Source: Oceanobacillus sp. Castelsardo
GTDB taxonomy: Bacteria > Bacillota > Bacilli > Bacillales > Amphibacillaceae
DNA length: 64,000 bases
Assembly: GCF_001659985.1 (NCBI RefSeq)
Contig: NZ_LYCS01000007.1
Coordinates: forward strand, 1-64,000
Direction: 5' to 3'
The notes under the pieces are model-generated. The model had not been told where the DNA came from and did no database searches. It worked only from the letters and a program-made list of their open reading frames with translations. Shown piece by piece: positions 1 to 11,004 of this stretch. The position numbers and the translations under genes were made by a program. The number at the start of each line of letters is the position of its first letter. The first letter of the stretch is position 1.

Positions 1-498
<498 letters not shown>

Positions 499-610
499 AA
501 GTTTGTTCAAATTGACACCAATCAATTTGAAGTTCTTAGCTTTTCAGAGGTTAAATACCTCTATCTTCAAAAGAAAAACGAGTTTTCTTTTTCCTTGACA
601 TACTGGTTGT

Positions 611-633
611 TTTTGTTCAGTTTTCAAAGAGCA
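611..633 (-). promoter_or_regulatory. rRNA leader boxA-like antitermination site
   Basis: Read on the minus strand this is TGCTCTTTGAAAACTGAAC..., the segment that precedes 16S genes in Bacillaceae. It contains the boxA core TGCTCTTT recognised by NusB/NusE. It lies between promoter P2 and the 16S start. Confidence 0.75.
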
Positions 634-668
634 AATGTTTTACGCCGCTTCGCAACAGCGACTTTATT

Positions 669-697
669 AATATAACATGGTGTTTTTTAAAAGTCAA
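669..697 (-). promoter_or_regulatory. rRNA operon promoter P2 (proximal)
   Basis: On the minus strand a -35 of TTGACT and a -10 of TATATT are separated by exactly 17 bp. The promoter sits about 170 bp upstream of the 16S start and upstream of boxA, as expected for the proximal promoter of an rRNA operon. Confidence 0.8.
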
Positions 698-756
698 CAC
701 TTTTTTTAAAACATCTTTTTTGTTGTTTCTCTTTTCTAAGAGAAGCAACGTTTAAT

Positions 757-785
757 AATTTACCATTTATTAATATTTAAATCAA
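757..785 (-). promoter_or_regulatory. rRNA operon promoter P1 (distal)
   Basis: A second minus-strand promoter, -35 TTGATT, 17-bp spacer, -10 TAAATT, lies 88 bp upstream of P2. Tandem promoters are usual for Bacillus rRNA operons. The stretch from here to 1245 is AT-rich and I see no gene in it. Confidence 0.6.
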
Positions 786-1245
786 GTACTTTTTTTAAAA
801 AAATAAATTTAATTTATATCTCATGCTAATGATAACCTATTTCATATAAAATATGCATTACTATTTACTAACAACAAACCATGTAAAAGGCACTTGATTG
901 CTTTCTTCTAAAACCAAGTTCCTTAAAACACATAGTCTCTTATTATATATAGACCGTATAACTATTCGCTTTAACTCTTCCATTCTAACTGACCTTCGCT
1001 TCAAAAATGTTTTCAGATTGAATTGTTAAGCAATCACTAATTTAATATTATTTCTATTGCTCATATATTTAGCTAAGTATCCTAGCAATATACCTTATTT
1101 CCATTAAATCACATTACTCTTACCACATATAACCCTATCAACTGTACCCGATATAGGTTCGACACAGATAAACACATACAATTGGATAAGAGTCTAACTT
1201 GTATTGATTTCTCCCTATTTAAACTATGCTTTTTACATTGCTTAA

Positions 1246-1286
1246 AAAGCTTTGAACTAATATACCGTAATTTAGTCCAAAGCTTT
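1246..1286 (-). terminator. lysS terminator
   Basis: A 15-bp inverted repeat (AAAGCTTTGGACTAA against TTAGTTCAAAGCTTT, one G-U pair) is followed by TTTTT on the minus strand, just after the lysS stop codon. Confidence 0.85.
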
Positions 1287-1292
1287 ATATTA

Positions 1293-2825
<1,533 letters not shown>

Positions 2826-2906
2826 TTATTCACGTATATAGCATTAAAACCTTATCTTCTTCTATGGCATTATTACCTTTTCATTTATTATAAATACTTC
2901 CTTATT

Positions 2907-2942
2907 CAAAAACCCGCCAGTAAAGCCACTAGCAGGTTTTTG
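2907..2942 (-). terminator. folate operon terminator
   Basis: The stem AACCTGCTAGT / ACTGGCGGGTT is followed by a T run on the minus strand, downstream of yazB. It separates the folate operon from lysS. Confidence 0.85.
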
Positions 2943-2956
2943 ACATGAACTTTAGA

Positions 2957-3160
2957 TTACTCCATCGTAATTTCCTCTCTTGGTATATCAAGGACTTCCG
3001 AAATTTGATTCATTAATTCGTCTGTCACAGGCTTTGTCCCTCTTTCTACATTTCCAATTTGAGAAATAGAAACATTTAATGCCTTTGCAAAATCTATTTG
3101 GGTATATCCCTTCAATTTGCGAAAGGCTTTTATTCTTCTTCCAATTCGTTTCGAATCCAT
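2957..3160 (-). CDS. yazB: small XRE-family helix-turn-helix protein, YazB-like
   Basis: A 67-residue protein that is almost entirely one Cro/CI-type helix-turn-helix. The recognition region is roughly residues 19-45 (GYTQIDFAKALNVSISQIGN). There is no second domain, so it probably binds DNA as a dimer; its target is unknown. It starts with ATG behind GGAG and overlaps the end of folK by 31 bases, so it is co-translated with the folate genes. The same small gene follows folK in B. subtilis. Function beyond DNA binding is inference. Confidence 0.85.
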   Translation of the reverse strand: MDSKRIGRRIKAFRKLKGYTQIDFAKALNVSISQIGNVERGTKPVTDELMNQISEVLDIPREEITME

Positions 3161-3642
3161 TTCCTTACTCCCTTTATGTCTGACTCTTGAAGTTTATTTA
3201 GTAAATCTCCTGCATGCTGATTCCATGTTGGGATCCTAAAATTAGGAGCAATTTCTTGTAATGGAATGAGCACAAAAGCACGCTCATGCATTCTCGGATG
3301 CGGAATAAGCAATTCTTCTACTGTACTATTTTCGTTATTATACGTCAAAATGTCAAGGTCAATTGTTCTTGGGCCAAAACGTATTTCTCTCTTTCTGCCC
3401 AACCTACCTTCAATGCTTTGACAATACTTCAGAAGCTCCATGGACGAAAGAGATGTTGTTATACCAATAACGATATTCAAAAAATCACTTTGTTCTGTAT
3501 ATCCAACAGGTGCTGTTTCGTAAATGGAGGATTTGTCTTTGATTGATATATCACCACTTTCCTCCAATAATTCTAGAGCATCATTTAAATAATCTATTCG
3601 TGGTTCAATGTTCGTTCCTAAGGATAAATATGCTTTGTTCAT
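3130..3642 (-). CDS. folK: 2-amino-4-hydroxy-6-hydroxymethyldihydropteridine diphosphokinase (HPPK)
   Basis: Transfers pyrophosphate from ATP to 6-hydroxymethyl-7,8-dihydropterin, the step before dihydropteroate synthase in folate synthesis. The 170-residue protein shows the HPPK signatures SLGTN near the N-terminus, GPRTIDLDIL around residues 90-99, and HPRMHERAFVL around 113-123. It has normal full length. Its ATG overlaps the folB stop codon (ATGA), a sign of translational coupling, and its own end overlaps yazB. The order folP-folB-folK-yazB matches B. subtilis. Confidence 0.96.
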   Translation of the reverse strand: MNKAYLSLGTNIEPRIDYLNDALELLEESGDISIKDKSSIYETAPVGYTEQSDFLNIVIGITTSLSSMELLKYCQSIEGRLGRKREIRFGPRTIDLDILTYNNENSTVEELLIPHPRMHERAFVLIPLQEIAPNFRIPTWNQHAGDLLNKLQESDIKGVRKWIRNELEEE

Positions 3643-4004
3643 TTTGTCTTCTCCCGATATATCTCTACCGCGACGGATTCATAGTGTCCTGGGATTGGCG
3701 GGTCTGGCTTAATTACCTTTACTGTACAAGCATTTAAAAGATAGAATGAGGAAAGTAGTGTATCGGCTATATCCTCCGCTACGGCCTCAATCAAGTTTTT
3801 GGATTCCCCTTCTACGATTCTTTTCACTATTTCATATGCCTCGCCATAATGAATGGATTCTAACATATCATCTGTTTGTCCCGCTTTACGTAAATCCGTG
3901 TATAGCACGACATTTACTAAAAATCGTTGACCTAATCTTTTTTCTTCTGGCATTAATCCGTGGAATCCGTAAAATTGTAACTGATTTAAAAAAATCTTAT
4001 CCAT
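3639..4004 (-). CDS. folB: dihydroneopterin aldolase
   Basis: Converts 7,8-dihydroneopterin to 6-hydroxymethyldihydropterin and glycolaldehyde. The 121-residue product (starting MDKIFLNQLQFYG) carries the FolB features GLMPEEKRLGQRF near the N-terminus and VIKPDPPIPGHYESVAVEI near the C-terminus, which includes the catalytic lysine. A longer frame begins at 4034. I chose the ATG at 4004 because GGGGGG lies at ribosome-binding distance and because this start matches family length. The start overlaps the folP stop by eight bases. Confidence 0.95.
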   Translation of the reverse strand: MDKIFLNQLQFYGFHGLMPEEKRLGQRFLVNVVLYTDLRKAGQTDDMLESIHYGEAYEIVKRIVEGESKNLIEAVAEDIADTLLSSFYLLNACTVKVIKPDPPIPGHYESVAVEIYREKTK

Positions 4005-4830
4005 GTTGTCTTCCCCCCGCGCGTTGCATTGCATCCATCATTCTAGCGAGCTCAACATTTACTCTCACATTATGTACACGAACCATATGAGCACCTTTAG
4101 CTATTCCTAAGCATGTCGTTGCGCCCGTCCCTATGTCGCGCTGTGTTGGCTCCGTAATATTCAAAGTGTTGCCAATAAACCTTTTGCGTGAAGTAGCTAG
4201 TAAGAATGGATAGCCCATTTGTACAAACTGTTCTAAGTTATTCATCACTACTAAATTATCTGTTTCGGACTTCGCAAATCCCACCCCTGGATCGAGAATA
4301 ATATTTTCCTTTTGCACACCAGCTTTTAAAGCTATTTCAATGCTTCCTTCTAAATCCTCTTTCATATCATGTATAAGGGATTGGTAATTTTCATTGTCAC
4401 GGTTGTGCATTAAAATAATTGGCACATTATATTCTTTTGCAACTTTTGCAATCTCCGGGTCTTTCTTTGCTCCCCATATATCGTTAATAATATCTGCACC
4501 CGCTTCAACAGCATGTCGGGCTGTTTTCGCTTTAAAGGTGTCTATGGAGATGGGTAAATCAACGTGCTCCTTAATTGCCTTAATGATGGGCACAACCCTA
4601 TCAACCTCTTCTTTGGACGATACAGGAACATGTCCGGGTCGTGTTGACTCTCCACCTATGTCTATAATATCTGCACCTTCTTGTTCCATTCTTTTCGCCT
4701 GGTCTATTGCTTTCTCAATGGTTGTATAATTTCCTCCATCAGAAAAAGAATCCGGTGTCACATTCAATATCCCCATAATGTGTGTACGCTCAGACAAATG
4801 TAATGTTTTACTTGCTGTCTTTAGTTCCAT
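3997..4830 (-). CDS. folP: dihydropteroate synthase
   Basis: Condenses 6-hydroxymethyldihydropterin pyrophosphate with p-aminobenzoate; this enzyme is the target of sulfonamides. The 277-residue TIM-barrel protein has the diagnostic blocks MGILNVTPDSFSDGG, DIGGESTRPG, DPGVGFAK and SRKRFIG in order. It is the first gene of the operon here. In B. subtilis pabB, pabA and pabC come directly before it, but here the gene upstream is cysK with its own terminator. p-Aminobenzoate genes must therefore be elsewhere or missing. The ATG follows GAAGGGC. Confidence 0.96.
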   Translation of the reverse strand: MELKTASKTLHLSERTHIMGILNVTPDSFSDGGNYTTIEKAIDQAKRMEQEGADIIDIGGESTRPGHVPVSSKEEVDRVVPIIKAIKEHVDLPISIDTFKAKTARHAVEAGADIINDIWGAKKDPEIAKVAKEYNVPIILMHNRDNENYQSLIHDMKEDLEGSIEIALKAGVQKENIILDPGVGFAKSETDNLVVMNNLEQFVQMGYPFLLATSRKRFIGNTLNITEPTQRDIGTGATTCLGIAKGAHMVRVHNVRVNVELARMMDAMQRAGGRQHG

Positions 4831-4910
4831 TTTACTGCCCTTCTTCCGATATTTGTTTTATCTTATCCTACCATACTATATAAAGCTCCATCCAGCTTTC
4901 TCCCTAGAAG

Positions 4911-4950
4911 AAAAAAAGACAAAGGATAAGTTCAAAACTAATCCTTTGTC
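4911..4950 (-). terminator. cysK terminator
   Basis: A 13-bp stem (GACAAAGGATTAG / CTTATCCTTTGTC) is followed by seven T residues on the minus strand, between cysK and folP. Confidence 0.9.
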
Positions 4951-4989
4951 CTTCCGTGCACTGCTAAACACGCACTTCCACTTTTGGTA

Positions 4990-5919
4990 TTAATTCTCTT
5001 CTTCAAATTGGTAAAGCGGAGTAGATAGGTAGCGTTCTCCATTATCAGGAATGATTGCTAACACCTTTTTACCTTTACCTAATTCTTTTGCTACCTTTTT
5101 AGCCGCAGCAACTGCAGCACCTGCTGAGATACCGCCTAAGATTCCGTTCGTTTTTGCTACTAGACGAGAGGTTTCGAACGCTTCGTCGTTTTCAATCTTA
5201 ATAATTTCATCATATATTTTCGTATCTAGAATTTTAGGTACAAAGCCAGCTCCGAGACCTTGGATTTTATGTGGTCCAGGGTTACCTCCAGATAAAATTG
5301 GTGATGCTGAAGGTTCAACAGCATAGATTTTTATATTCTCAAATTTTTCTTTTAGAACTTTACCAGCACCTGAGATAGTTCCACCAGTACCAATACCGGC
5401 AACAAATGCATCTAATCCATCAGACATTTGCTCTACGATTTCCTTACCAGTAGTACGTTCATGTACTTCAACGTTTGCTTCATTATTAAATTGTTGTGGC
5501 ATGAAGTAGCCATTTTCTTTCTGTAATTCCTCAGATTTGGCAATCGCACCCTTCATCCCATCAGCCCCAGGAGTAAGAATAAGTTCCGCTCCATAAGCAC
5601 GTAATAAATTACGTCGTTCCATACTCATGGTATCTGGCATAACTAAGATTGCTTTATATCCCTTTGCTGCGGCAACCATGGCTAAACCAATACCGGTATT
5701 TCCACTTGTTGGTTCAATGATGGTGTCTCCAGGTTTTAATACTCCTTCTTTTTCAGCTGCCTCGATCATAGCCATTCCAATACGGTCTTTTACGGAACTA
5801 CCCGGATTAAAAAATTCTAATTTCAAGTATATATCTGCACTATTCTCATCTGTCATATTATTTAATTTAACGATTGGAGTTTCTCCAATTAAACCTATTA
5901 CTGAATCCGCCACTCTCAC
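4990..5919 (-). CDS. cysK: cysteine synthase (O-acetylserine sulfhydrylase), copy 1
   Basis: PLP enzyme that makes cysteine from O-acetylserine and sulfide. The 309-residue protein contains the PLP-lysine block [11 protein letters not shown], the substrate loop [13 protein letters not shown] and the phosphate-binding GTGGTISG. The frame can be extended to an ATG at 5937, but that codon lies within the AGGGAGGA ribosome-binding site itself. The GTG at 5919 sits 7-8 bases behind this site and gives the family N-terminus ([14 protein letters not shown]). This is the syntenic ortholog; a more distant second copy lies at 55322-56245. Confidence 0.96.
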   Translation of the reverse strand: MRVADSVIGLIGETPIVKLNNMTDENSADIYLKLEFFNPGSSVKDRIGMAMIEAAEKEGVLKPGDTIIEPTSGNTGIGLAMVAAAKGYKAILVMPDTMSMERRNLLRAYGAELILTPGADGMKGAIAKSEELQKENGYFMPQQFNNEANVEVHERTTGKEIVEQMSDGLDAFVAGIGTGGTISGAGKVLKEKFENIKIYAVEPSASPILSGGNPGPHKIQGLGAGFVPKILDTKIYDEIIKIENDEAFETSRLVAKTNGILGGISAGAAVAAAKKVAKELGKGKKVLAIIPDNGERYLSTPLYQFEEEN

Positions 5920-5963
5920 AAAAAATTCCTCCCTCATCGTAATCCTAGTATTCTTATATGATT

Positions 5964-5992
5964 AATTTATAACGTTTGATCCATTCTGTCAA
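5964..5992 (-). promoter_or_regulatory. probable sigma-A promoter of cysK
   Basis: TTGACA and TAAATT are spaced by 17 bp on the minus strand, 45 bases before the GTG start. It lies immediately inside the edge of the repeat at 5997-6145, so the gene has its own promoter on the cysK side of that repeat. Confidence 0.6.
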
Positions 5993-5996
5993 GCAC

Positions 5997-6145
5997 AAAG
6001 GCGTAAGCGCCCGTTTAGCAACATACAAACTGGAGCACTCCGCAATGAGATAAAGGAAACACGGCGAGGTACGAGCCGATGTTGACTTATCGTAGTGGAG
6101 GAGTGTGAAGTTTGCTAGTTGCTGGGCGCTGAAGCCGGACGTGGC
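5997..6145 (+). repeat. family-1 mosaic hairpin repeat, copy A
   Basis: About 150 bp of relatively GC-rich intergenic sequence starting GCGTAAGCGCCCGTTTAGCA and ending GCTGGGCGCTGAAGCCGGAC. The ends are imperfect inverted repeats of each other, and the middle reads GATAAAGGAAACACGGCGAG then CCGATGTTGACTTATCGTA. It is about 80% similar to copy C (29303-29446) and shares blocks with copies B, D and E. No reading frame is conserved between copies. Confidence 0.85.
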
Positions 6146-6160
6146 CTATGCTGTTCTTAT

Positions 6161-6180
6161 CAATCCAATCCAATCCAATC
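6161..6180. repeat. (CAATC)4 microsatellite
   Basis: Four perfect copies of the 5-mer CAATC. It lies between the family-1 repeat and the decayed foldase sequence, and slightly overlaps the latter. Confidence 0.9.
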
Positions 6181-6349
6181 CACGTTCAACTATTCCCATA
6201 GCACTTCTGCATAAAGGGTTCGGTTATTGCTCTAATGCTAATTCACTTTCTATATAAGGCTTTATTTCCTTATACGAAAACTTAATGGATGGAGTACAAT
6301 GATAATACTGAACAGTAAATCTTTTGGACATTTTTAAGGTTCCTTTCAT
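6175..6349 (-). pseudogene. C-terminal relic of a PpiC/parvulin-type foldase (yacD position)
   Basis: On the minus strand, an ATG overlapping the hslO stop (TAATG) opens a short frame whose end reads KFSYKEIKPYIESELALEQ and stops at 6224-6226. A shift of frame then gives LYAEVLWE, a stop, and LNVDW. Together these resemble the extreme C-terminus of the PrsA/YacD-type peptidyl-prolyl isomerases (a KFSYKEVK..I..LALEQ...EVLW....VDW pattern, from memory of the family). In B. subtilis yacD lies exactly here, between hslO and cysK. I read it as the last fifth of that gene left after a deletion, with one frameshift and one in-frame stop. Confidence 0.6.
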
Positions 6350-7218
6350 TACTGTTTTAGTTCTTCCAATTCTTCAACTGTAAAATGGTATTTTTCATTA
6401 CAAAAATGGCAACTAGCCTCAGCACCCTGATCTTCTTCTATCATGCTTTGAATTTCTTCATTTCCAAGTCCCACGATTGCATTTGCAATTCGCTCCTTTG
6501 AACACTTACAACGAAACTCAACTGGCATTTTCTCATGAAACTTAACTTCGCCTTCTCCAAACAAACGTTCTAAAATTTGCTCAGGTGTACTTCCTTCTCG
6601 AATTAGCGTACTAATTGCAGGGATACTTTTTACCCTTTCCTCTAACTTACTAATTATTTCCTCATCTGCACCAGGCATCACTTGAACGATAAATCCACCT
6701 GCAGCTAAAATGGTATGATCTGGGTTAACAAGTACTCCAGCACCAACCGCACTTGGAACTTGCTCTGATGAAGCAAAATAGTATGTGAAATCTTCGCTTA
6801 TTTCCCCAGAAATAATAGGAACTTCTCCCGTAAAGTAATCTCTAAGTCCCAAATCTTTAATAACACTTACTCGACCTTCGGTACCAACAGCCCTTCTTAC
6901 GTCTAATTTCCCCTTTTCATTTAAATCAAAATCTACATGTGGGTTTATGACATATCCACGAACTTCCCCTTTCGCATTTCCATCCGTCACAATCCCACCA
7001 ATTGGTCCATCTCCATCCACTTTAACCGTAATGGAGTCTTCTCCTTTTAACATAGCTCCCATCATTGCCGTAATGGTAAGTGTTCTTCCTAAGGCAGCTG
7101 AAGCCGTTGCCCATGTATCCTGTCTTCTTCTAGCCTCTTCTACCATCTCCGTTGTTGATGCTGCATAAGCGCGAATCATTCCATTAAACGCTGTTGCCTT
7201 TATCAAATAATCTTTCAT
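6349..7218 (-). CDS. hslO: redox-regulated holdase chaperone Hsp33
   Basis: Cytoplasmic chaperone that binds unfolding proteins after oxidation. The 289-residue protein has the zinc-binding redox switch at its C-terminus: C237-x-C239 (FRCKCSK) and C270-x2-C273 (CHFCNEKY). The N-terminal substrate-binding domain begins [13 protein letters not shown]. An AAAGGAG site lies before the ATG. The gene follows coaX and ftsH as in B. subtilis. Its stop overlaps the start of the decayed foldase relic. Confidence 0.96.
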   Translation of the reverse strand: MKDYLIKATAFNGMIRAYAASTTEMVEEARRRQDTWATASAALGRTLTITAMMGAMLKGEDSITVKVDGDGPIGGIVTDGNAKGEVRGYVINPHVDFDLNEKGKLDVRRAVGTEGRVSVIKDLGLRDYFTGEVPIISGEISEDFTYYFASSEQVPSAVGAGVLVNPDHTILAAGGFIVQVMPGADEEIISKLEERVKSIPAISTLIREGSTPEQILERLFGEGEVKFHEKMPVEFRCKCSKERIANAIVGLGNEEIQSMIEEDQGAEASCHFCNEKYHFTVEELEELKQ

Positions 7219-7233
7219 CTATATTCTACTCCT

Positions 7234-8016
7234 TTAATTATGGTTTTCTTTAACAATTTCCTTATAAATAATATATAAACCCTTTAATGTTAAATGTGGA
7301 TTTACCTTATCAATCGTGTTAGAATCCTTCGCTATTAACTGTGATAGACCGCCAGTTGCAATGACCTTTGGTGATGTATTTAATTCATCTTTCATTCGGT
7401 TTACAATCCCATCAACCATTCCAATAGTTCCAAAATAAATACCAGATTTCATCGCTTCAATCGTTGTTGTTCCAAGTACCTTGCCAGGGGAGTCAATCTC
7501 AACCCTTGGAAGTTTCGATGCTTTCGTGTACAAAGCCTCCATCGATATATTCATGCCTGGAGCTATTATTCCCCCACAGTACTCTTCTTTTTCATTAATA
7601 TAGCAATAGGTTGTAGCCGTCCCAAAATCAACTACAATAAGTGGTCCGCCGTATTCTTTTATAGCGGCAACTGCATTTACTACTCGGTCTGCTCCAATTT
7701 CCTTAGGATTAGGATAATTCATTTTTAAATACGTACTGAAGGTTTCTTTACCAATGATATATGGTTCAATTTTAAAATAATCACGACTCATTTTTTCTAA
7801 TGAGAACATGATTGGTGGGACTACAGAGGAGATTATAATGCTATCTATTTCTGTAAACTTAAGGTTATTAAATTCAAATAGTGAGTGAATTAACATTCCA
7901 AACTCATCTTCTGTTTTATACCGATCTGTTTTTATTCGCCATTCGTATTGTAACGTGTCATCTTCAAAAACACCTAATACTGTATTTGTATTTCCTACAT
8001 CTATAACAAAAAGCAT
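7234..8016 (-). CDS. coaX: type III pantothenate kinase
   Basis: Phosphorylates pantothenate in the first step of coenzyme A synthesis; the type III enzyme belongs to the ASKHA fold. The 260-residue product shows the nucleotide-binding blocks [12 protein letters not shown] at the N-terminus, [11 protein letters not shown] and VVDFGTATT in the middle, and ATGGLS near the C-terminus. A TTG three codons upstream (8025) gives an in-frame extension. The ATG at 8016 has AAGGAAGG ten bases before it and is preferred. It is downstream of ftsH. Confidence 0.95.
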   Translation of the reverse strand: MLFVIDVGNTNTVLGVFEDDTLQYEWRIKTDRYKTEDEFGMLIHSLFEFNNLKFTEIDSIIISSVVPPIMFSLEKMSRDYFKIEPYIIGKETFSTYLKMNYPNPKEIGADRVVNAVAAIKEYGGPLIVVDFGTATTYCYINEKEEYCGGIIAPGMNISMEALYTKASKLPRVEIDSPGKVLGTTTIEAMKSGIYFGTIGMVDGIVNRMKDELNTSPKVIATGGLSQLIAKDSNTIDKVNPHLTLKGLYIIYKEIVKENHN

Positions 8017-8139
8017 TGTTACCAAACCTTCCTTGAGCTATTCTTACACATATATTGCTCTTTAAAATCATGTATACACACGTGTAAAATATACCATATT
8101 TTATCTTTAAAACAAAAAGCGTAATATCTATTTAAGTAT

Positions 8140-8176
8140 AAAAAAACAGCCACTTTAATAAAAAGTGACTGTTTTC
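8140..8176 (-). terminator. ftsH terminator
   Basis: The stem AAAACAGTCACTTT / AAAGTGGCTGTTTT is followed by a T tract on the minus strand, directly after the ftsH stop. Confidence 0.9.
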
Positions 8177-8178
8177 TC

Positions 8179-10179
8179 TTATTTATTATCTTTGTCTTCA
8201 TCTGAAACTTTGGTTTCAGGCTCTATTACTTCTTCAGCTTTAGTATCTTCAACTTTAGCCTTAGCCTCTTCAAATGAAGAACCTATAGCATCTTCATCAT
8301 CTTTAGAGTTAATGTTCACTTTGACATCTTCCTCATGATCGATGACATCGGGGTCTGGCATTTTTCCTTCTTCAAATAGAGATCTAATTTGTTTCGCATC
8401 TAATGTTTCTACTTCAAGTAGAGTTTGTGCAATTAATTCTAGTTGTTCTCTATGCTCAGTAAGAATTTTCTTAGCCCGGTCATAACAATAATTAATAAAG
8501 TTTTGCATTTCTTTATCAATTTCATAAGCGATTGTATCACTATAAGTCGGTTCATTCTGAATATCACGACCTAAGAACACATTGCCACCGCCACCGCTTG
8601 AGAATTGTAACGGGCCAATTTTATCACTCATACCATACTCTGTAATCATCTTATGCGCAATATTGGTAGCACGTTGGAAGTCATTATGGGCACCAGTACT
8701 TACTTCGCCAAACATAATTTCCTCCGCAACACGTCCTCCGAGTAAACCAGTAATCTTGTCAAACAGCTCAGGTTTTGTCAAGAAGTAACGGTCTTCCCTA
8801 GGGAGCATTACCGCGTATCCACCCGCTTGCCCACGAGGTACGATGGTAACCTTATGCACCATATCGGCATCATCTAAGACCATTCCAATAACCGTATGTC
8901 CACTTTCATGATGGGCAACAATATTTCTTTCTTTCTTAGAAATAACCCTACTCTTCTTAGCTGGCCCTGCGATAACCCGATCGGAAGCTTCATCAAGATC
9001 ATCTTTATTAATGGTATTACGATTATCTCTCGCAGCAATTAAAGCTGCCTCATTAAGTAAGTTCTCTAGATCTGCACCAGAAAAACCAGGAGTACGCATT
9101 GCAATTGCTTTTAAATCAACTGACTCATCTAGCGGTTTATTTCTAGCATGTACTTTAAGTACAGCTTCACGACCATTTACATCTGGACGGTCTACTGTAA
9201 TTTGACGGTCAAAACGTCCAGGACGTAATAATGCTGGGTCTAGTATATCCGCACGGTTTGTTGCTGCGATAATAATAATACCTTCGTTTGCATCAAAGCC
9301 ATCCATTTCTACTAGCAATTGGTTAAGTGTTTGTTCACGTTCATCATGACCACCGCCAAGACCCGCACCACGTTGTCTACCAACGGCATCAATTTCATCT
9401 ATAAATATAATACAAGGAGCATTTTTCTTCGCATTCTCAAATAAATCACGTACGCGGGAAGCACCTACCCCTACGAACATTTCAACAAAGTCTGAACCAC
9501 TGATAGAGAAAAACGGAACACCCGCTTCACCTGCAACAGCACGAGCAAGCAATGTTTTACCCGTTCCAGGAGGGCCAACAAGTAGAACCCCTTTAGGTAT
9601 ACGTGCACCAACAGCTGAGAATTTACGTGGGTCTTTTAAGAAATCAACCACTTCAACAAGTTCTTGTTTTTCCTCATCTGCACCTGCAACATCTTTAAAA
9701 CGAACCTTTTTCTTCTCTTCCGTATACATTTTAGCCTTGCTCTTACCAAAGTTCATTACACGGCCGCCACCGCCACCGCCTTGGGCTTGACTAAAAATGA
9801 ATAATATAAATAGTCCAATCAACAAGAAAGGAAGGATTCCGGTTAAGAAAGTTAACCAAGGACTAGGCTGTTCTTCTTCAATAACATTAAGAACCCCTTG
9901 TTCTGTTGCTGTTTGAGTAACTTGGGAAATAACATCTGTATTATCAGGTACTTGTGTAACAAAAGTTGTATTATCTCTTAAATTACCAGTAATACGGTAA
10001 ATCCCATTTGCCGGTTGTAACGTCATGTCCTCAATATTTCCGGCATTTAATTCATCCATAAATTCCCTTACATTATATTGTTCTCTATCTTCACCTTGTC
10101 CATTGAATACACCTATAACTCCGATAACTACAAAGAATATAAGGATCCAAAAGAACACATTCCGAAAAATCTGATTCAT
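8179..10179 (-). CDS. ftsH: ATP-dependent membrane zinc metalloprotease FtsH
   Basis: Membrane-anchored AAA+ protease that degrades membrane and regulatory proteins. The 666-residue product has a transmembrane segment at about residues 8-24, an external domain, and a second segment at about 111-131. Next come Walker A GPPGTGKT (202-209), Walker B IIFIDEID (257-264), the arginine-finger region ([17 protein letters not shown]), and the zinc motif HESGH (424-428). The acidic tail of about 70 residues is variable in the family. The ATG follows an AGGAGG site. It is separated from hpt by 254 bases with no terminator I can recognise. Confidence 0.98.
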   Translation of the reverse strand: MNQIFRNVFFWILIFFVVIGVIGVFNGQGEDREQYNVREFMDELNAGNIEDMTLQPANGIYRITGNLRDNTTFVTQVPDNTDVISQVTQTATEQGVLNVIEEEQPSPWLTFLTGILPFLLIGLFILFIFSQAQGGGGGGRVMNFGKSKAKMYTEEKKKVRFKDVAGADEEKQELVEVVDFLKDPRKFSAVGARIPKGVLLVGPPGTGKTLLARAVAGEAGVPFFSISGSDFVEMFVGVGASRVRDLFENAKKNAPCIIFIDEIDAVGRQRGAGLGGGHDEREQTLNQLLVEMDGFDANEGIIIIAATNRADILDPALLRPGRFDRQITVDRPDVNGREAVLKVHARNKPLDESVDLKAIAMRTPGFSGADLENLLNEAALIAARDNRNTINKDDLDEASDRVIAGPAKKSRVISKKERNIVAHHESGHTVIGMVLDDADMVHKVTIVPRGQAGGYAVMLPREDRYFLTKPELFDKITGLLGGRVAEEIMFGEVSTGAHNDFQRATNIAHKMITEYGMSDKIGPLQFSSGGGGNVFLGRDIQNEPTYSDTIAYEIDKEMQNFINYCYDRAKKILTEHREQLELIAQTLLEVETLDAKQIRSLFEEGKMPDPDVIDHEEDVKVNINSKDDEDAIGSSFEEAKAKVEDTKAEEVIEPETKVSDEDKDNK

Positions 10180-10433
10180 TTCGTACCTCCTCCCGTATGG
10201 GGAAAACTATAGTTCATCGTATCATATGAAAAACTTTAATTACAACTAATTTAGCTAAAATATTCAATAAATACTAAAGTGAAACTTATTCAATAGGAGT
10301 TTTCGACACAAAGGACGTTCTAGTACCGATATTATGACAAATCTTTACGATTTAACGAGTAATTAGAGTCCAGGGACGTCGCAGTTTTTAGTCGGTATTT
10401 TTCATCCCTATTGAGTTAGTAAGCCAAATTGGC

Positions 10434-10991
10434 TTATTCTCCACCGTAGATTTTTGGCTTAAGCACACCTATGTAAGGTAAATTTCGGTATCTTTCGGCA
10501 TAATCCAAGCCATACCCTACTACAAATTCATTTGGAACATTAAACCCAACTAAGTCCGCTTTTATATTTGCAGTTCTTCCTTCAGGTTTATCCAATAATG
10601 TAACAATTTTGATGGAATTTGCCTTACGATATTTAAACAAATCGACAAGATAGCTTAATGTTAATCCACTATCAATAATATCTTCTATAATGACTAAATC
10701 TCGACCCTCCACTTTTGTGTTTAGGTCTTTTACAATTTTCACTTCTCCAGAGGATTTAGTTTCATTTCCATAACTTGAAACATCCATAAAATCCATTTCA
10801 ACATGACAGTCCATGTTTCTCAATATATCAGACATAAAAGGTAAAGCACCTTTTAAAACTCCAACCGCCAACGGGAACTTCCCTTTATATTCCTCTGAAA
10901 GTTGTTGACCTAATTCTTTACATTTTAACTTTATTTCTTCTTCTGATATTAATGTTCTCTCAATATCATCATGAATATAATCGTTCTGCAT
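10434..10991 (-). CDS. hpt: hypoxanthine phosphoribosyltransferase
   Basis: Salvages hypoxanthine and guanine with PRPP to form IMP and GMP. The 185-residue protein contains the PRPP loop [13 protein letters not shown] (about residues 98-110) and the base-binding region [19 protein letters not shown]. The N-terminus is a few residues longer than in B. subtilis but the start is well supported by AGGAGGA six bases upstream. It follows tilS with only 13 bases between them, so the two are cotranscribed, as in B. subtilis. Confidence 0.96.
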   Translation of the reverse strand: MQNDYIHDDIERTLISEEEIKLKCKELGQQLSEEYKGKFPLAVGVLKGALPFMSDILRNMDCHVEMDFMDVSSYGNETKSSGEVKIVKDLNTKVEGRDLVIIEDIIDSGLTLSYLVDLFKYRKANSIKIVTLLDKPEGRTANIKADLVGFNVPNEFVVGYGLDYAERYRNLPYIGVLKPKIYGGE

Positions 10992-11004
10992 CCGTATCCT
11001 CCTA

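Noticed and set aside
8019-8201. Minus-strand frame between ftsH and coaX
   Set aside because: It spans the ftsH terminator and has no supported start.
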